From the NCBI GenBank assembly GCA_040219025.1, contig JAVJTE010000020.1, positions 1,178,001-1,242,000 on the forward strand: DNA of 64,000 nt, read 5' to 3'. The position numbers and the translations under genes were made by a program. This stretch comes from HT1-32 sp040219025 (GTDB lineage Bacteria > Pseudomonadota > Alphaproteobacteria > Rhodospirillales > HT1-32). This document shows positions 40,771 through 49,789 of the stretch, one piece after another; positions within the stretch are counted from its first letter, which is position 1; the number at the start of each line of letters is the position of its first letter. The notes under the pieces were generated by a model. That model worked only from the letters and a program-made list of their open reading frames with translations. It was not told the origin of the DNA and made no database searches.

Positions 40771-42725
40771 GCGGCCCGCCGTTCCTGTGACAGCAGAACG
40801 TCTCCGCCGCCAAGCACGCGCCAGTTCCAGCCCCGGGGCACCCAGATGCTGGTCCGGTCAGAAAACAGCGACTGCGGACCGGCCCCGGTATCAGGGATCA
40901 GTGCGGCAGGGTTGTCACTACCGGATGAGGAGGTCGCAGTCGTTGCCCGGGGCTGCTTCTGTGCTTTCTCAACCCGCAGACGATGGATCATGTGACCGTT
41001 ACCGACCGCATGACCACGAAGGGTTTCATGCAGCCGGTCGAACCGTGCGGAAATATCGTGAATGTTGTCCTGCACCGGATCGAACGGAATTTCGAGGGGC
41101 GATTGCTGCCCGCGATAGGCAATATCGAGCAGACAGCCTGCGGGGCTTTCGCCCGGCAGTTCCTGTCCGGCCTGCAGGGCTTTGCGACAAAGCTCTGCGA
41201 AAGTGGTTTCGGTCAGCTCCTGCAGCAGGCTTTGTTCGACGGCCTCTACCGGGTAACAGGCAAGACAGCCTGCCGCCGAGATGATGGCCGCTCCGGCAAT
41301 CACCAGCGCCGTTTCGATCCCGGCCAGTTCGGCTGCTTCTGCCGCATGCTGTCCGCCGCCACCGCCACCAACCATCAGAATGGTTTCTGCCGGATCGGTT
41401 CCGCGCCGGAAGGCATGGGATTTTATGGCCTCTGCAATGGCTGTCGCGGCCGTCGCGACCGCTGCTTCGGAGGCGGTATGGATGTCACAGCCGAGTGGCC
41501 CGGCAAGGGTCTGCATCACAGATTTTGCAGCCTCGTCATCCAGCCTGATCCCGCCGGCCAGACTGTCCGGCAGGCGGCCAAGGACAACCAGTGCATCGGT
41601 CAGTGTCGGCACCGTGCCGCCCCGCCCGAAAGCAGCCGGGCCCGGATCTGATCCGGCGGAGTCCGGGCCGACACGTAACGCCCCCGCGTCATTGACCCGC
41701 AGGATGCTGCCGCCGCCAATGGGGATGGAGCTGATATCGACCGACCACTGGCGGATCGCCAGCCGGCCAATGTCGAGGCTGCGACCGGTTGCCAGTTCGC
41801 CCTGCCGGATCAGCCCGATATCGCTGGTGGTGCCGCCTGTCTCCAGGGTGATTGCTGTAGAGTGGCTGCCTTGTTCCGGCCCCCGGGTCTGTACCTCGAA
41901 CCCGCGCAGGGCGGCGGCTGGTCCGGACATCGCCAGACGCAGGGGCATTGCGGCAGCAGTATCGGTGGTGATCACGGTGGCGTCGGAGGTGACGATTTCG
42001 GGCGCGGGCAGACCAAGCTCGGCCAGGCCGGAGACAAGATCATGGAGATAGGTCACCACCATCGGCTTGATATAGGCATCCAGTGCGGTGGCAAGGAACC
42101 GCTCATACTCTCCCGGTGCCGGGTCGACCTGATGCGACAGGGATACCGGCAGGCCGGGAAAACCGGCGGAGATTATATCGGCAATGGCCCGTTCATGTGC
42201 GGGATTGACGGTGGAATGCAGCAGGCAGACAGCGATGGCACTGGCCCCGTCCCGGATCAGTCGTTCGACCGCCGGGGCCACAGCATCTGTATCAAGCGGC
42301 GTGATCTCGGTCCCGTCGGCTGCCATGCGACCGGAAATGCCGATCCGCAGATCGGTCGGGAAGATATCGACGGGCGAGGCCGTGACAGGTGCCAGGCTGT
42401 AGAGGTCGTCGCGGTTCTGTCGGCCAATCGCGAGGATATCCTCGAAACCCTGGGTCGTGATAATGCCGACCGGTGCGGCACGTCGCTCCAGCAGGACGTT
42501 GGTTGCCAGTGTCGTGCCATGCAGCAGGCGGCTGATCCGCTCAGGGTTGATTTCTCCGGCTTTCAGAAAATCCCGGATCGCGCCAAGAGTTGCCGTGGCC
42601 TGGCTGGCACCCGGCGGATAGGGTTGCTTGTCACTGTGCATTGATCCGTCTGTGCCACGGGCGACGATGTCGACATATGTGCCGCCGATATCGACCCCGA
42701 GCGCCCATGTCACGGATCCGGTCAT
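40767..42725 (-). CDS. hyuA: Hydantoinase A / 5-oxoprolinase-like subunit
   Basis: A 652-residue HyuA-family subunit with an actin/sugar-kinase-like ATP site. The N-terminal phosphate loop is GVDIGGTYVDIV, followed by HGTTLATNVLLERR, the second phosphate loop LETGGTTSDIGLI, and an all-Gly loop VGGGGGGQHAAEAAELAGIE in the C-terminal part. It couples ATP hydrolysis to ring opening with HyuB. It overlaps dadA-like and hyuB genes by four bases on each side, so all three are translationally coupled. The last 70 residues (after HRLRVEKAQKQPRA) are a poorly conserved linker and tail. Confidence 0.93.
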   Translation of the reverse strand: MTGSVTWALGVDIGGTYVDIVARGTDGSMHSDKQPYPPGASQATATLGAIRDFLKAGEINPERISRLLHGTTLATNVLLERRAAPVGIITTQGFEDILAIGRQNRDDLYSLAPVTASPVDIFPTDLRIGISGRMAADGTEITPLDTDAVAPAVERLIRDGASAIAVCLLHSTVNPAHERAIADIISAGFPGLPVSLSHQVDPAPGEYERFLATALDAYIKPMVVTYLHDLVSGLAELGLPAPEIVTSDATVITTDTAAAMPLRLAMSGPAAALRGFEVQTRGPEQGSHSTAITLETGGTTSDIGLIRQGELATGRSLDIGRLAIRQWSVDISSIPIGGGSILRVNDAGALRVGPDSAGSDPGPAAFGRGGTVPTLTDALVVLGRLPDSLAGGIRLDDEAAKSVMQTLAGPLGCDIHTASEAAVATAATAIAEAIKSHAFRRGTDPAETILMVGGGGGGQHAAEAAELAGIETALVIAGAAIISAAGCLACYPVEAVEQSLLQELTETTFAELCRKALQAGQELPGESPAGCLLDIAYRGQQSPLEIPFDPVQDNIHDISARFDRLHETLRGHAVGNGHMIHRLRVEKAQKQPRATTATSSSGSDNPAALIPDTGAGPQSLFSDRTSIWVPRGWNWRVLGGGDVLLSQERRAA

Positions 42726-43975
42726 GCGGCGAAGGCCAGCCGGAAGCGGGTTGCCCTGAAGGGTTTCAGGTCAAGTTCCGGTTCCCGCCCGGCAACCAGA
42801 TTGGCAATTTCCCGGCCGGTTGTGGCACCGCTGCACATGCCGACATGTCCGTGGCCAAAGCCGAACCAGGCATTTTCGGCCCGGGGGGCCCGGTCAATCA
42901 CCGGCATGCTGTCGGGAAGACAGGGACGATGGCCCATCCAGCGGGAAATATCACTGGTGTCCAGATGCGGAAACATGTCCTTGCCCTGTTTCAGCAGGGC
43001 ATCGGCGCGTTCATACCGGGGCGGGGCCTCCAGACCGGACAGCTCCACCGATCCGGCCAGCCGCAGGCCAACCGCCATCGGGTTGACCATCAGGTTATGC
43101 TCGACCGCCATCACGGTATGGCTCAGCTTCAGGTTGTTGCTTTTTACCGTGACATGATAGCCGCGCTGGGTCTCCAGCGGAATGCGTGCGCCAAGCTCTG
43201 CGGTCAGTTTCGCTGACCAGGCACCGGCGGCGATGACCACGCCATCGACGGCCAGCCGCTCACCATCTTCAAACCGGATTGCGGTGACCATACCATCGGC
43301 CTGATCAAACCCGGCGACCCGCTGTTTCAGATGTTCTGCCCCGTCCCTGACCGATTGCCCGTAGATCGTCTTGACCAGTGCCGACGGGTCCAGTGTCGAC
43401 CCGTTTTCCGGCGCATAGATGCCGAACCGGAACCGGCCTTTCAGGTCCGGCTCCATCTCTTCCAGTTCCTCGCGACCAACATCACGCAGTTCGACGCCCA
43501 GGCTGCGGCGGAGATCCATACCCCACTGCCACTGGGCGGCAACCCCCGGTGATGAATAGACATAAAGACAGCCGGACCGCCGGATCAGTCCCATGCCGCC
43601 CGCCCGCTGCAGCAGTGGTTCGTAGCTTTCAAACACAGGAGCCAGCAGGTTGCGCATGGCGCTGGCGATGCGTTCAACTTCCGGCTTGGTGCAATGGCTG
43701 ACAAAACGCAGCAGCCATGGGGCAAGCTTCGGCAGATAGCCGGTGCGGATGGTCAGCGGGCCCATCGGGTCCAGGATCCATTTCGGCACCTTCTTCCACA
43801 TGCCGGGCATGCCAACCGGCAGACAGGCACTGGGCGACAGCGACCCGGCATTACCGAAAGAACAGGCCTCGCCGGCCTCCAGCGGATCGATAATCGTCAC
43901 CTTGTGGCCATCCCGCTGCAGATAGGCCGCAGCAGATACGCCAACAATACCGGCGCCGATAACCGCGATATGCAT
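42722..43975 (-). CDS. DadA-like FAD-dependent D-amino acid dehydrogenase
   Basis: A 417-residue FAD-dependent amine or amino acid dehydrogenase of the DadA/DAO family. The N-terminal Rossmann fold is IAVIGAGIVGVSAAAYLQRDG, the FAD-contact segment is SFGNAGSLSPSACLPVGMPG, and the C-terminal FAD motif lies in GHRPCLPDSMPVIDRAP and FGFGHGHVGMC. Members deaminate D-amino acids, or oxidise secondary amines such as sarcosine or hydroxyproline, passing electrons to the respiratory chain. GGGA lies before the ATG at 43975; a TTG 12 bases earlier is discounted. First gene of the seven-gene operon, divergent from the LysR regulator. Confidence 0.88.
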   Translation of the reverse strand: MHIAVIGAGIVGVSAAAYLQRDGHKVTIIDPLEAGEACSFGNAGSLSPSACLPVGMPGMWKKVPKWILDPMGPLTIRTGYLPKLAPWLLRFVSHCTKPEVERIASAMRNLLAPVFESYEPLLQRAGGMGLIRRSGCLYVYSSPGVAAQWQWGMDLRRSLGVELRDVGREELEEMEPDLKGRFRFGIYAPENGSTLDPSALVKTIYGQSVRDGAEHLKQRVAGFDQADGMVTAIRFEDGERLAVDGVVIAAGAWSAKLTAELGARIPLETQRGYHVTVKSNNLKLSHTVMAVEHNLMVNPMAVGLRLAGSVELSGLEAPPRYERADALLKQGKDMFPHLDTSDISRWMGHRPCLPDSMPVIDRAPRAENAWFGFGHGHVGMCSGATTGREIANLVAGREPELDLKPFRATRFRLAFAA

Positions 43976-44049
43976 GCTGTTTCCCAAACTGGTCTCACGC
44001 CGCGACCGGCGTCTCTGCTCGATTTTATTGTCTGGATAAGTTAAGCATC

Positions 44050-44061
44050 ATTCCAATGAAT
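44050..44061. promoter_or_regulatory. Possible LysR binding dyad
   Basis: ATTC-CAAT-GAAT is a perfect small dyad in the 114-base gap between the divergent dadA-like and lysR genes. A second, CTGA-N8-TCAG, lies at 44066-44081. Neither is a textbook T-N11-A site, so this only marks the likely control region. Confidence 0.25.
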
Positions 44062-44089
44062 TTTTCTGACATATAAATCAGGTTATCTT

Positions 44090-44992
44090 ATGAATATCAC
44101 GCTTCGTCAGCTCCGGGCCTTTCGCAGCGTTGCCGATACCGCAAGCTTCACGCTGGCCGCCGGCAGCATGCATCTCACCCAGTCCGCGGTCAGCATGCTA
44201 GTCCGGCAGCTTGAAACGGAATTCGGTATGCCGTTGTTCGACCGGGTCAACCGGAAGGTTGCCCTGACGGAGGCCGGCCGCCAGATCCTGCCGCTGGCCC
44301 GGCGGATGCTGGACGACCTGCGTCAGGTCGAGGAGGGTGCGGTTGATATGCGGGAGCTGCAACGCGGTATCCTGCGGCTGGCGGTGCCGCAGATGCTGGC
44401 CTGTGCCTGGATACCCGACGCGATCGGCGAGTTCCGGAGCCGGTATCCGAATGTGACGCTGAAACTGTTCGATACCACGCCGGACAGGATTGTCTCCTCC
44501 ATTCAGGCGCATGAGGCGGAGATCGGCATCGGCCCGGAACGCGCCATTCCGAACGATCTGCAGGCTGATTTCCTGTGGGATGAGCCGCTGCAGATCGTCT
44601 GCCCGGCGGACAGCCCGCTGGCCGACAAGCCGAAACTGCGCTGGCGGGATACGGTGGGCGAACGCTGGATCATCTATTCCAATGAATTCAGTGGTCATAT
44701 CCAGCGCACGCTGGAGAGCAGCCAGACCAGCCTGCGCCTGTCGGATGCGACAGAGGTCCGTTATCTCACCACGGCACTGTCACTGGTCAGCAAAGGGGTC
44801 GGCGTGACGGTTGCGCCGCGCTATGCCAACAATCTGGCATCCGGATTCAATGTGCACTTCATCGATCTGGAGGATGAGCCGAACCACCGGGCGTTTTCGG
44901 TCTATCAACGCAACGGCTATGAACTGTCACCCGCCGCAGCCGCCTTTGTCAGGATGCTGCGGGAACGCGTGTCGCAGAATCGGGAATGCTGA
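44090..44992 (+). CDS. LysR-family transcriptional regulator
   Basis: A 300-residue LysR regulator: N-terminal winged helix-turn-helix (ITLRQLRAFRSVADTASFTL, then SQSAVSMLVRQLE-like LTQSAVSMLVRQLETEFGMP), a linker helix, and a periplasmic-binding-protein-like effector domain (about 90-295; PADSPLADKPKLRWRDTVGE). Divergent orientation to the dadA-hyuAB-tct operon makes it the probable regulator of that pathway, with a substrate or pathway intermediate as co-inducer. There is no clear Shine-Dalgarno (TTATCTT precedes the ATG), so the start rests on family alignment. Confidence 0.92.
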   Translation: MNITLRQLRAFRSVADTASFTLAAGSMHLTQSAVSMLVRQLETEFGMPLFDRVNRKVALTEAGRQILPLARRMLDDLRQVEEGAVDMRELQRGILRLAVPQMLACAWIPDAIGEFRSRYPNVTLKLFDTTPDRIVSSIQAHEAEIGIGPERAIPNDLQADFLWDEPLQIVCPADSPLADKPKLRWRDTVGERWIIYSNEFSGHIQRTLESSQTSLRLSDATEVRYLTTALSLVSKGVGVTVAPRYANNLASGFNVHFIDLEDEPNHRAFSVYQRNGYELSPAAAAFVRMLRERVSQNREC

Positions 44993-45027
44993 AGAGGCGT
45001 TCACATGGATATGCATGATGACACCGC

Positions 45028-45744
45028 CTACAGCAGGCCCTGTTCACGGAAGCTGAGGGTTTTGCCGGCGGCGACGATGACGTGGTCGTGGACGGTGATA
45101 TCAAGGGCGCGGGCGGCGGTGACGATCTTTGCCGTCATGTCGATATCGGCCCGCGACGGGCTGGGGTCGCCGCTGGGATGGTTGTGGGCCAGAATGATCG
45201 CGGTGGCACCGACTTCCAGCGCCCGTTTCACCACCTCGCGGGGATAGACCGGGGTGTGATTGACGGTGCCGGTCTGATGCACTTCATCACGGATCAGCCG
45301 GTTGCGGGTATCGAGGAACAGAATGCGAAACTGCTCGATCTTTTCACGACCCATGACCGCCCGCAGATAGGTCGTCAGCTGATCCCATGAGGAAATCAGC
45401 GGTTTGTCGACAACTTCGGCGCGGTGCAGATGCAGGGCCGCAGCCTGAACCGATTTCAGGACGGCAGCCGCAACCTCGCCGATACCCCTCACCGCAGTCA
45501 GCTCTGCCGGTCCGGCGGTCAGCACCCCGGCCAGCCCGCCGAACCGGTCGATCAGCTCTTTCGCCAGCGGTTTGACATCACGCCGCGGGATGGCCGCACC
45601 AAGCAGGATTTCAAGAATTTCGTAGTCCTGAACAGCAGCCGGTCCGCCTGTCAGGAAACGGGTCCGCAACCTCTCCCGGTGCTGCAGGTAATGCGGCGCC
45701 GGTGAGGTCTGGCGGGGGGCAGCGTCAGCTGGCCGCTGCTGCAT
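45028..45744 (-). CDS. radC: RadC-family (JAB/MPN domain) protein
   Basis: A 238-residue RadC protein. The N-terminal helix-hairpin-helix region (LTAGPAELTAVRGIGEVAAA) precedes a C-terminal JAMM metallo-domain with the zinc motif HNHPSGDPSPSRADID. The historical link to DNA repair is weak; the biochemical role is uncertain. The ATG at 45744 is inside the end of the upstream map gene (20-base overlap); a TTG at 45759 is an alternative, and neither has a good Shine-Dalgarno. Orientation and overlap place it in an operon with map and sfsA. Confidence 0.9.
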   Translation of the reverse strand: MQQRPADAAPRQTSPAPHYLQHRERLRTRFLTGGPAAVQDYEILEILLGAAIPRRDVKPLAKELIDRFGGLAGVLTAGPAELTAVRGIGEVAAAVLKSVQAAALHLHRAEVVDKPLISSWDQLTTYLRAVMGREKIEQFRILFLDTRNRLIRDEVHQTGTVNHTPVYPREVVKRALEVGATAIILAHNHPSGDPSPSRADIDMTAKIVTAARALDITVHDHVIVAAGKTLSFREQGLL

Positions 45745-46564
45745 AGGGAGGGCGGTCAAGACCGGCGGGCGACAGGGTAAAGACCTCGTAGCCGCTGGCC
45801 GTCACGCCGATGGAATGCTCGAACTGGGCGGAAAGTGACTTGTCCTTGGTGACCGCCGTCCAGTTGTCACTGAGAATTTTCACATCCGGACGCCCGGCAT
45901 TGATCATCGGCTCGATGGTGAAAAACATGCCTTCCTGCAGCGGCGTGCCTGTTCCCTTGCGTCCGTAATGCAGAATGTTGGGAGCATCATGGAACACGCG
46001 TCCCAGACCATGGCCGCAGAAATCCCGGACAACACTGAAACGCTGTTCCTCGGCATAGGTCTGGATCGCGTGTCCGATATCACCGGTGGTCGCGCCGGGG
46101 CGGACAACCCTGATGCCTTCCCACATCGCCTCGAAGGTGACATCGATCAGCTTTTGCGCCTTGACCGGCACATCGCCGACCCAGAACATCCGGCTGGTAT
46201 CGCCATGCCAGCCGTCAACGATGGTGGTGACGTCAATATTGATGCAATCGCCGTTCTTCAGTTTCTTGTCCCCCGGTATGCCATGACAGACGACATGGTT
46301 TATGGAGGTACAGACGGATTTCGGGAATCCGCGGTAGCCGAGGGGAGCCGGAGTCGCATCATGATCGAGAATGAAGTTGTGGCAGAGCCGGTCGATTTCA
46401 CCGGTGGTGATACCGGGAACGACATGCGGTGTGATCATGTCGAGGGTTTCGGCAGCGAGCTTGCAGGAAACCCGCATGGCCTCGAATTCTGCCGGGCCGT
46501 GTAATTTGATCGATCGTGTTTCCATGTCCCAATCCGGCTCCTGAGCCAGTTCCATATTCTGCAT
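45725..46564 (-). CDS. map: Methionine aminopeptidase type I
   Basis: Removes the initiator Met from nascent proteins. The 279 residues include the metal ligands of the pita-bread fold: Asp in GDCINIDVT, Asp in GWHGDTSRMF, His in GHGLGRVFHDAPNI, Glu in FTIEPMIN and Glu in QFEHSIGVT. The ATG at 46564 has GGAG five bases upstream and adds a short tail ahead of the conserved start at METRSIKLH; the internal ATG at 46525 (GGAG 12 bases off) is the alternative. sfsA lies 19 bases upstream and radC overlaps the end. Confidence 0.96.
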   Translation of the reverse strand: MQNMELAQEPDWDMETRSIKLHGPAEFEAMRVSCKLAAETLDMITPHVVPGITTGEIDRLCHNFILDHDATPAPLGYRGFPKSVCTSINHVVCHGIPGDKKLKNGDCINIDVTTIVDGWHGDTSRMFWVGDVPVKAQKLIDVTFEAMWEGIRVVRPGATTGDIGHAIQTYAEEQRFSVVRDFCGHGLGRVFHDAPNILHYGRKGTGTPLQEGMFFTIEPMINAGRPDVKILSDNWTAVTKDKSLSAQFEHSIGVTASGYEVFTLSPAGLDRPPYAAAAS

Positions 46565-46583
46565 GATTACTCCATCCGCTGCC

Positions 46584-47285
46584 TCAGCCAACGAGGTCGA
46601 GCGGCCTGTCCAGGGTGATTTTCTGCGTCGTGATGGCGCACATATAGCACAACATTTCGACTCCGCGAGTCATCGCTTGCCGGAAAGCGGCTGCGTAAAC
46701 CGGGTCAACATCCTCTGCCAGGGCAAAGCGGTCGCAATCGGTGCGCTGAACCACATACAGCATCACCGCACGATGACCCTGTTCGACCATATCACCCAGT
46801 TCGGCCAGATGCTTGGCACCGCGGGCGGTAACCGCATCAGGAAATTCCGCAAGGCCGGGGGTACGCATCAGATGCACGTTCTTGATCTCGACATAGGCCA
46901 TCGGGCGGTCGGGATCTTCCAGCAGGATATCAATGCGGGAGTTTTTGCCGTATTTCACTTCCCGTCTCAGCCCTGCATAACCCGCCAGTTCCGGGATACG
47001 ACCTGCCAGAATGGCTTCCTCGGCGATGGCATTGGGATGGGCGGTCGAGACGCCGACCATGCCGCCATCAGCCTCGGCAATTTCCCAGGACCATTTCAGT
47101 TTGCGGGCGGGATTGCGTGCCGGCGACAGCCAGATGGTCATGCCGGGATCCTTCAGGCCAATCATGCCGCCGGGGTTGGCAATATGGGCCGTGGTCTCCG
47201 TGCCGTCATCAAAGCGGACATCGGCCAGGAACCGTTTGTAGCGTTTGATCAGGGTCGCCCTGACCAGCGGATCGGGAAAATTCAT
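46584..47285 (-). CDS. sfsA: Sugar fermentation stimulation protein A homologue
   Basis: A 233-residue SfsA protein. The N-terminal OB-like part (LVRATLIKRYKRFLADVRFD) precedes a nuclease-like core, with SRIDILLEDPDRPMAYVEIK resembling the PD-(D/E)xK arrangement: Asp in RIDILL and E-x-K in VEIK. The name derives from an old E. coli phenotype; DNA binding or nuclease activity is suspected. Its start overlaps the end of the methyltransferase gene upstream by four bases. Confidence 0.93.
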   Translation of the reverse strand: MNFPDPLVRATLIKRYKRFLADVRFDDGTETTAHIANPGGMIGLKDPGMTIWLSPARNPARKLKWSWEIAEADGGMVGVSTAHPNAIAEEAILAGRIPELAGYAGLRREVKYGKNSRIDILLEDPDRPMAYVEIKNVHLMRTPGLAEFPDAVTARGAKHLAELGDMVEQGHRAVMLYVVQRTDCDRFALAEDVDPVYAAAFRQAMTRGVEMLCYMCAITTQKITLDRPLDLVG

Positions 47286-48199
47286 CGGCCCGCCTTGTCG
47301 TCCGTCGGGAATTCCACCGCATCCAGCGCCTCCGACAGCTTTTTCGTTGCCGAGCCGGGACGCAGCGGTTTTGGCTGCGAAGCATCGGGTGCCCAGCCGG
47401 TCAGGGTGATGATATCAAAGGTCGCGTGAACCCGTCCCTCGCTGTCGGTGAAATCCTGCATCATGCGTGCCATCGCGGCCATCAGGGTGCTGCGTTTCAG
47501 GAAATTCCGGCGACGTTTTGCGACGACATTGGTTTCCCCCATGCCCCGCAGGTCAGCCAGCAGCTTCATCGGGTTGCTGTAGGTGACAGTCACCCGGTCC
47601 ATATCGGCGACCGGCAGGGCAAAGCCCGCACGCTGCAGCAGGGCACCGGCATCGCGGACATCGGCCAGCGGCGACAGGCGGGGGCTGATACCGCCATCCA
47701 GTTCCAGTTCTGCCTGTTGCAGGGCGACCCGTAATTCGGTCAGGGTTTCACCGCCCAGCAGCGAGCCGATAAACAGTCCGTCCGGGGTCAGGCTCTTGCG
47801 GATCTGTATCAGCGCACCCGGCAGATCATTGACCCAGTGCAGGGACAGATTGCTCAGAACCAGATCAAAGCTGGCCGCCGCGAAGGGCAGAAGTTCCTCA
47901 TCCGCCGCAATGGCGGGCGCATTACCGGCACGCGATGCACGGTCGGCAAACCGGGGCGACAGATCACACTGGACGACAGGCGGTGCGAACCCGCGTCCGG
48001 CAAGTACCTGTCCGACCTCGCCGCCATGGCAGCCGATGTCTGCGACAGCCTGAAACCGTCTTTTCACATCCTCCAGACGGTCAACCAGCCGCTCTGCGGT
48101 TTCCCGGAACAGGAAGTCATGGGCATCGAATCCGCCTGCTGCGCGGTCGCGGCGACGGCGCAGCAGGCTGCGGTCGAATACAGTAATATCGTCTGTCAA
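47282..48199 (-). CDS. NDUFAF5/BioC-like SAM-dependent methyltransferase
   Basis: A 305-residue class I methyltransferase. Motif I is VADIGCHGGEVGQVL (about 52-66), followed by VVQCDLSPRFA, the post-motif EELLPFAAASFDLVLSNLSL and HWVNDLPGALIQI. The overall pattern (FDRSLLRRRRDRAA at the N-terminus, SNLSLHWVNDLPG, YSNPMKLLADLRGMGETN late) matches the mitochondrial complex I assembly factor NDUFAF5 and its alphaproteobacterial relatives more than true BioC. In mitochondria that protein hydroxylates an Arg of a complex I subunit. Function here is inferred from homology. It is located between sfsA and comF, a typical alphaproteobacterial place. Confidence 0.85.
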   Translation of the reverse strand: MTDDITVFDRSLLRRRRDRAAGGFDAHDFLFRETAERLVDRLEDVKRRFQAVADIGCHGGEVGQVLAGRGFAPPVVQCDLSPRFADRASRAGNAPAIAADEELLPFAAASFDLVLSNLSLHWVNDLPGALIQIRKSLTPDGLFIGSLLGGETLTELRVALQQAELELDGGISPRLSPLADVRDAGALLQRAGFALPVADMDRVTVTYSNPMKLLADLRGMGETNVVAKRRRNFLKRSTLMAAMARMMQDFTDSEGRVHATFDIITLTGWAPDASQPKPLRPGSATKKLSEALDAVEFPTDDKAGR

Positions 48200-48211
48200 C
48201 AGCAGGGCTCT

Positions 48212-48724
48212 CTATCGTTGGCGGCGCAGCAGGTCGCGTAATGAAGATTTCGCAGCCATGATAGCAGCCGATCCCTGACATTCCATGATCGCGTCATCAA
48301 GTTCGGGCGGTTTCGGTCGGCCACCGTCAAATACCTTGATGCGCTTGACCAGGTCGCCCTGCAGCGCCTGATTGAAATCAGGTTTCAGTACCCGGCCATA
48401 ATCCTGCACCTGAATGACGCCCTGACGATCGGCGGCGGGGGGATTTGCCGAAAAGGCGAACTGGATTTTCTCGTTCAGGCGGGGATAGATGCGGCAGACA
48501 TAGGTCGCATGTTTGGCCGCAGTGATCAGGACATCAACAATAACAAAATGAATGCCGTTCTGAACCGGGACAGTCGTTGTCGGCAGCTGCAGCCAGATCT
48601 GCTGATCCGGGTCAATGTCGACTTTCTCGCCTCCGGAACCGGCCTGGGCATAGGCAGATCCGGTACCGGCAGAGGCCGTCGCAAACAGCGCCAGAATCGA
48701 CAGGAGCAGGAGACGTTTCATCAT
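48212..48724 (-). CDS. Hypothetical secreted protein
   Basis: A 170-residue protein I do not recognise. From the ATG at 48724 (AAGGA seven bases upstream; an earlier ATG at 48739 lacks one) it has a signal peptide (KRLLLLSILALFATASAGTG, probable cleavage after AYAQA). The mature domain begins DIDPDQQIWLQLPTTTVPVQ and contains IHFVIVDVLITAAKHATYVC and RIYPRLNEKIQFAFSANPP; this strand pattern is faintly reminiscent of FliL-like domains, but similarity is too weak to name it. There are two Cys in the mature part. It lies downstream of and divergent from comF. Confidence 0.7.
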   Translation of the reverse strand: MMKRLLLLSILALFATASAGTGSAYAQAGSGGEKVDIDPDQQIWLQLPTTTVPVQNGIHFVIVDVLITAAKHATYVCRIYPRLNEKIQFAFSANPPAADRQGVIQVQDYGRVLKPDFNQALQGDLVKRIKVFDGGRPKPPELDDAIMECQGSAAIMAAKSSLRDLLRRQR

Positions 48725-48949
48725 CAGTTTATCCTTCATGGCCGGACCATCGTTATCCGGATGCCGGCGGGCAGGCCCGGAACCTGTCCTGTTATTGCGG
48801 GTTTGTCCGGGGATTTCTATATCGGTTTATCACATCTGCGTGTGGTTGCTTCAGGGATATGGGGTGTTGCTGGGCTCCCTTCACGTCAAAACCCTCCCTG
48901 TGGCCGCAGTATCACCTCTCCGGTTTCATGGATGAGGTGATGACCCGAC

Positions 48950-49732
48950 ATGCCATTATGGCCCGCCAGCCTGTCATTCCACCAGATTGCCATGGTGGCA
49001 CCCGGTCTGTTCCGGCGTGGCCTTGATCTGTTGCTGCCGCCACGCTGTGCGTCCTGCGGTGGCCTGATCGACGGGGCGCATCTGCTGTGCATCACCTGCT
49101 GGCGGTCGATCAGGCAGATCGCTCCGCCGCTCTGTGCGTCCTGCGGTTTCCCGTTCGACTTCGATGCCGGGGCTGACGCCCGCTGCGCAGATTGTCTGGC
49201 AGAACCGCCGGCCTACCATCAGGCGCGTGCGGCGCTGGTTTATGATGACGCCAGCAGACCGGCGATCCTGTCCTTCAAGCATGGCGACCGGACGGACAGC
49301 GTATTTACACTGGCCCGGCTGATGATGCAGGCCGGGCGCGAGCAGATTATGGCTGCTGACCTGCTGGTTCCTGTGCCCCTGCATCATCGTCGGCTTTTCA
49401 TCCGCCGCTACAATCAGTCAGCCCTGCTGGCACAGGCTATTGGTCGTCTGATGAGCCGCCCGGTGCTGCTCGATGCATTGCACCGGCATCGGGCAACGGC
49501 CAGTCAGGGCAGGCTGGGACGCCGCCAGCGACAGCGGAACGTGGCCGGTGCGATATCTGTACCTGATACCCGGCGAGGGGCTGTCGCGGGCAAACGGATT
49601 TTGCTGATCGATGATGTGATGACCACCGGGGCGACGGTTTCGGTCTGTGCCCGGGCGCTGCGCCGGGGTGGTGCCTGTCAGGTTGATGTTCTCACAATTG
49701 CGCGCGTTGTGCGATTGTCAGGCGGATCATAA
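48950..49732 (+). CDS. ComF-family phosphoribosyltransferase-like protein
   Basis: A 260-residue ComF protein. The N-terminal zinc-ribbon part has Cys pairs (PPRCASCGGLIDGAHLLCITC, then LCASCGFPF and CADC). The C-terminal phosphoribosyltransferase-like domain has VPVPLHHRRLFIRRYNQSAL and the PRPP-binding loop ILLIDDVMTTGATVSVCARA. ComF is required for DNA uptake in naturally competent bacteria, but homologues are widespread in non-competent species, so competence is not implied. A start at the ATG 48992 is also possible; the first conserved residues are at LDLLLPPRCASC. Confidence 0.9.
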   Translation: MPLWPASLSFHQIAMVAPGLFRRGLDLLLPPRCASCGGLIDGAHLLCITCWRSIRQIAPPLCASCGFPFDFDAGADARCADCLAEPPAYHQARAALVYDDASRPAILSFKHGDRTDSVFTLARLMMQAGREQIMAADLLVPVPLHHRRLFIRRYNQSALLAQAIGRLMSRPVLLDALHRHRATASQGRLGRRQRQRNVAGAISVPDTRRGAVAGKRILLIDDVMTTGATVSVCARALRRGGACQVDVLTIARVVRLSGGS

Positions 49733-49760
49733 TTGCAGAACGCTCGGGAAGTCTTATATG
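49733..49760 (+). promoter_or_regulatory. Probable grxC promoter
   Basis: TTGCAG (49733-49738), 16 bases, then TATATG (49755-49760), located between the comF stop and the grxC start 30 bases on. Both hexamers are close to the sigma-70 consensus. Confidence 0.5.
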
Positions 49761-49789
49761 GTCGGGAAACCTTTTCCGGAGACTGACCT

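Noticed and set aside
48950..49732. ComF as evidence of natural competence
   Set aside because: ComF-like proteins occur widely in species without competence, and no other competence gene is in the window.
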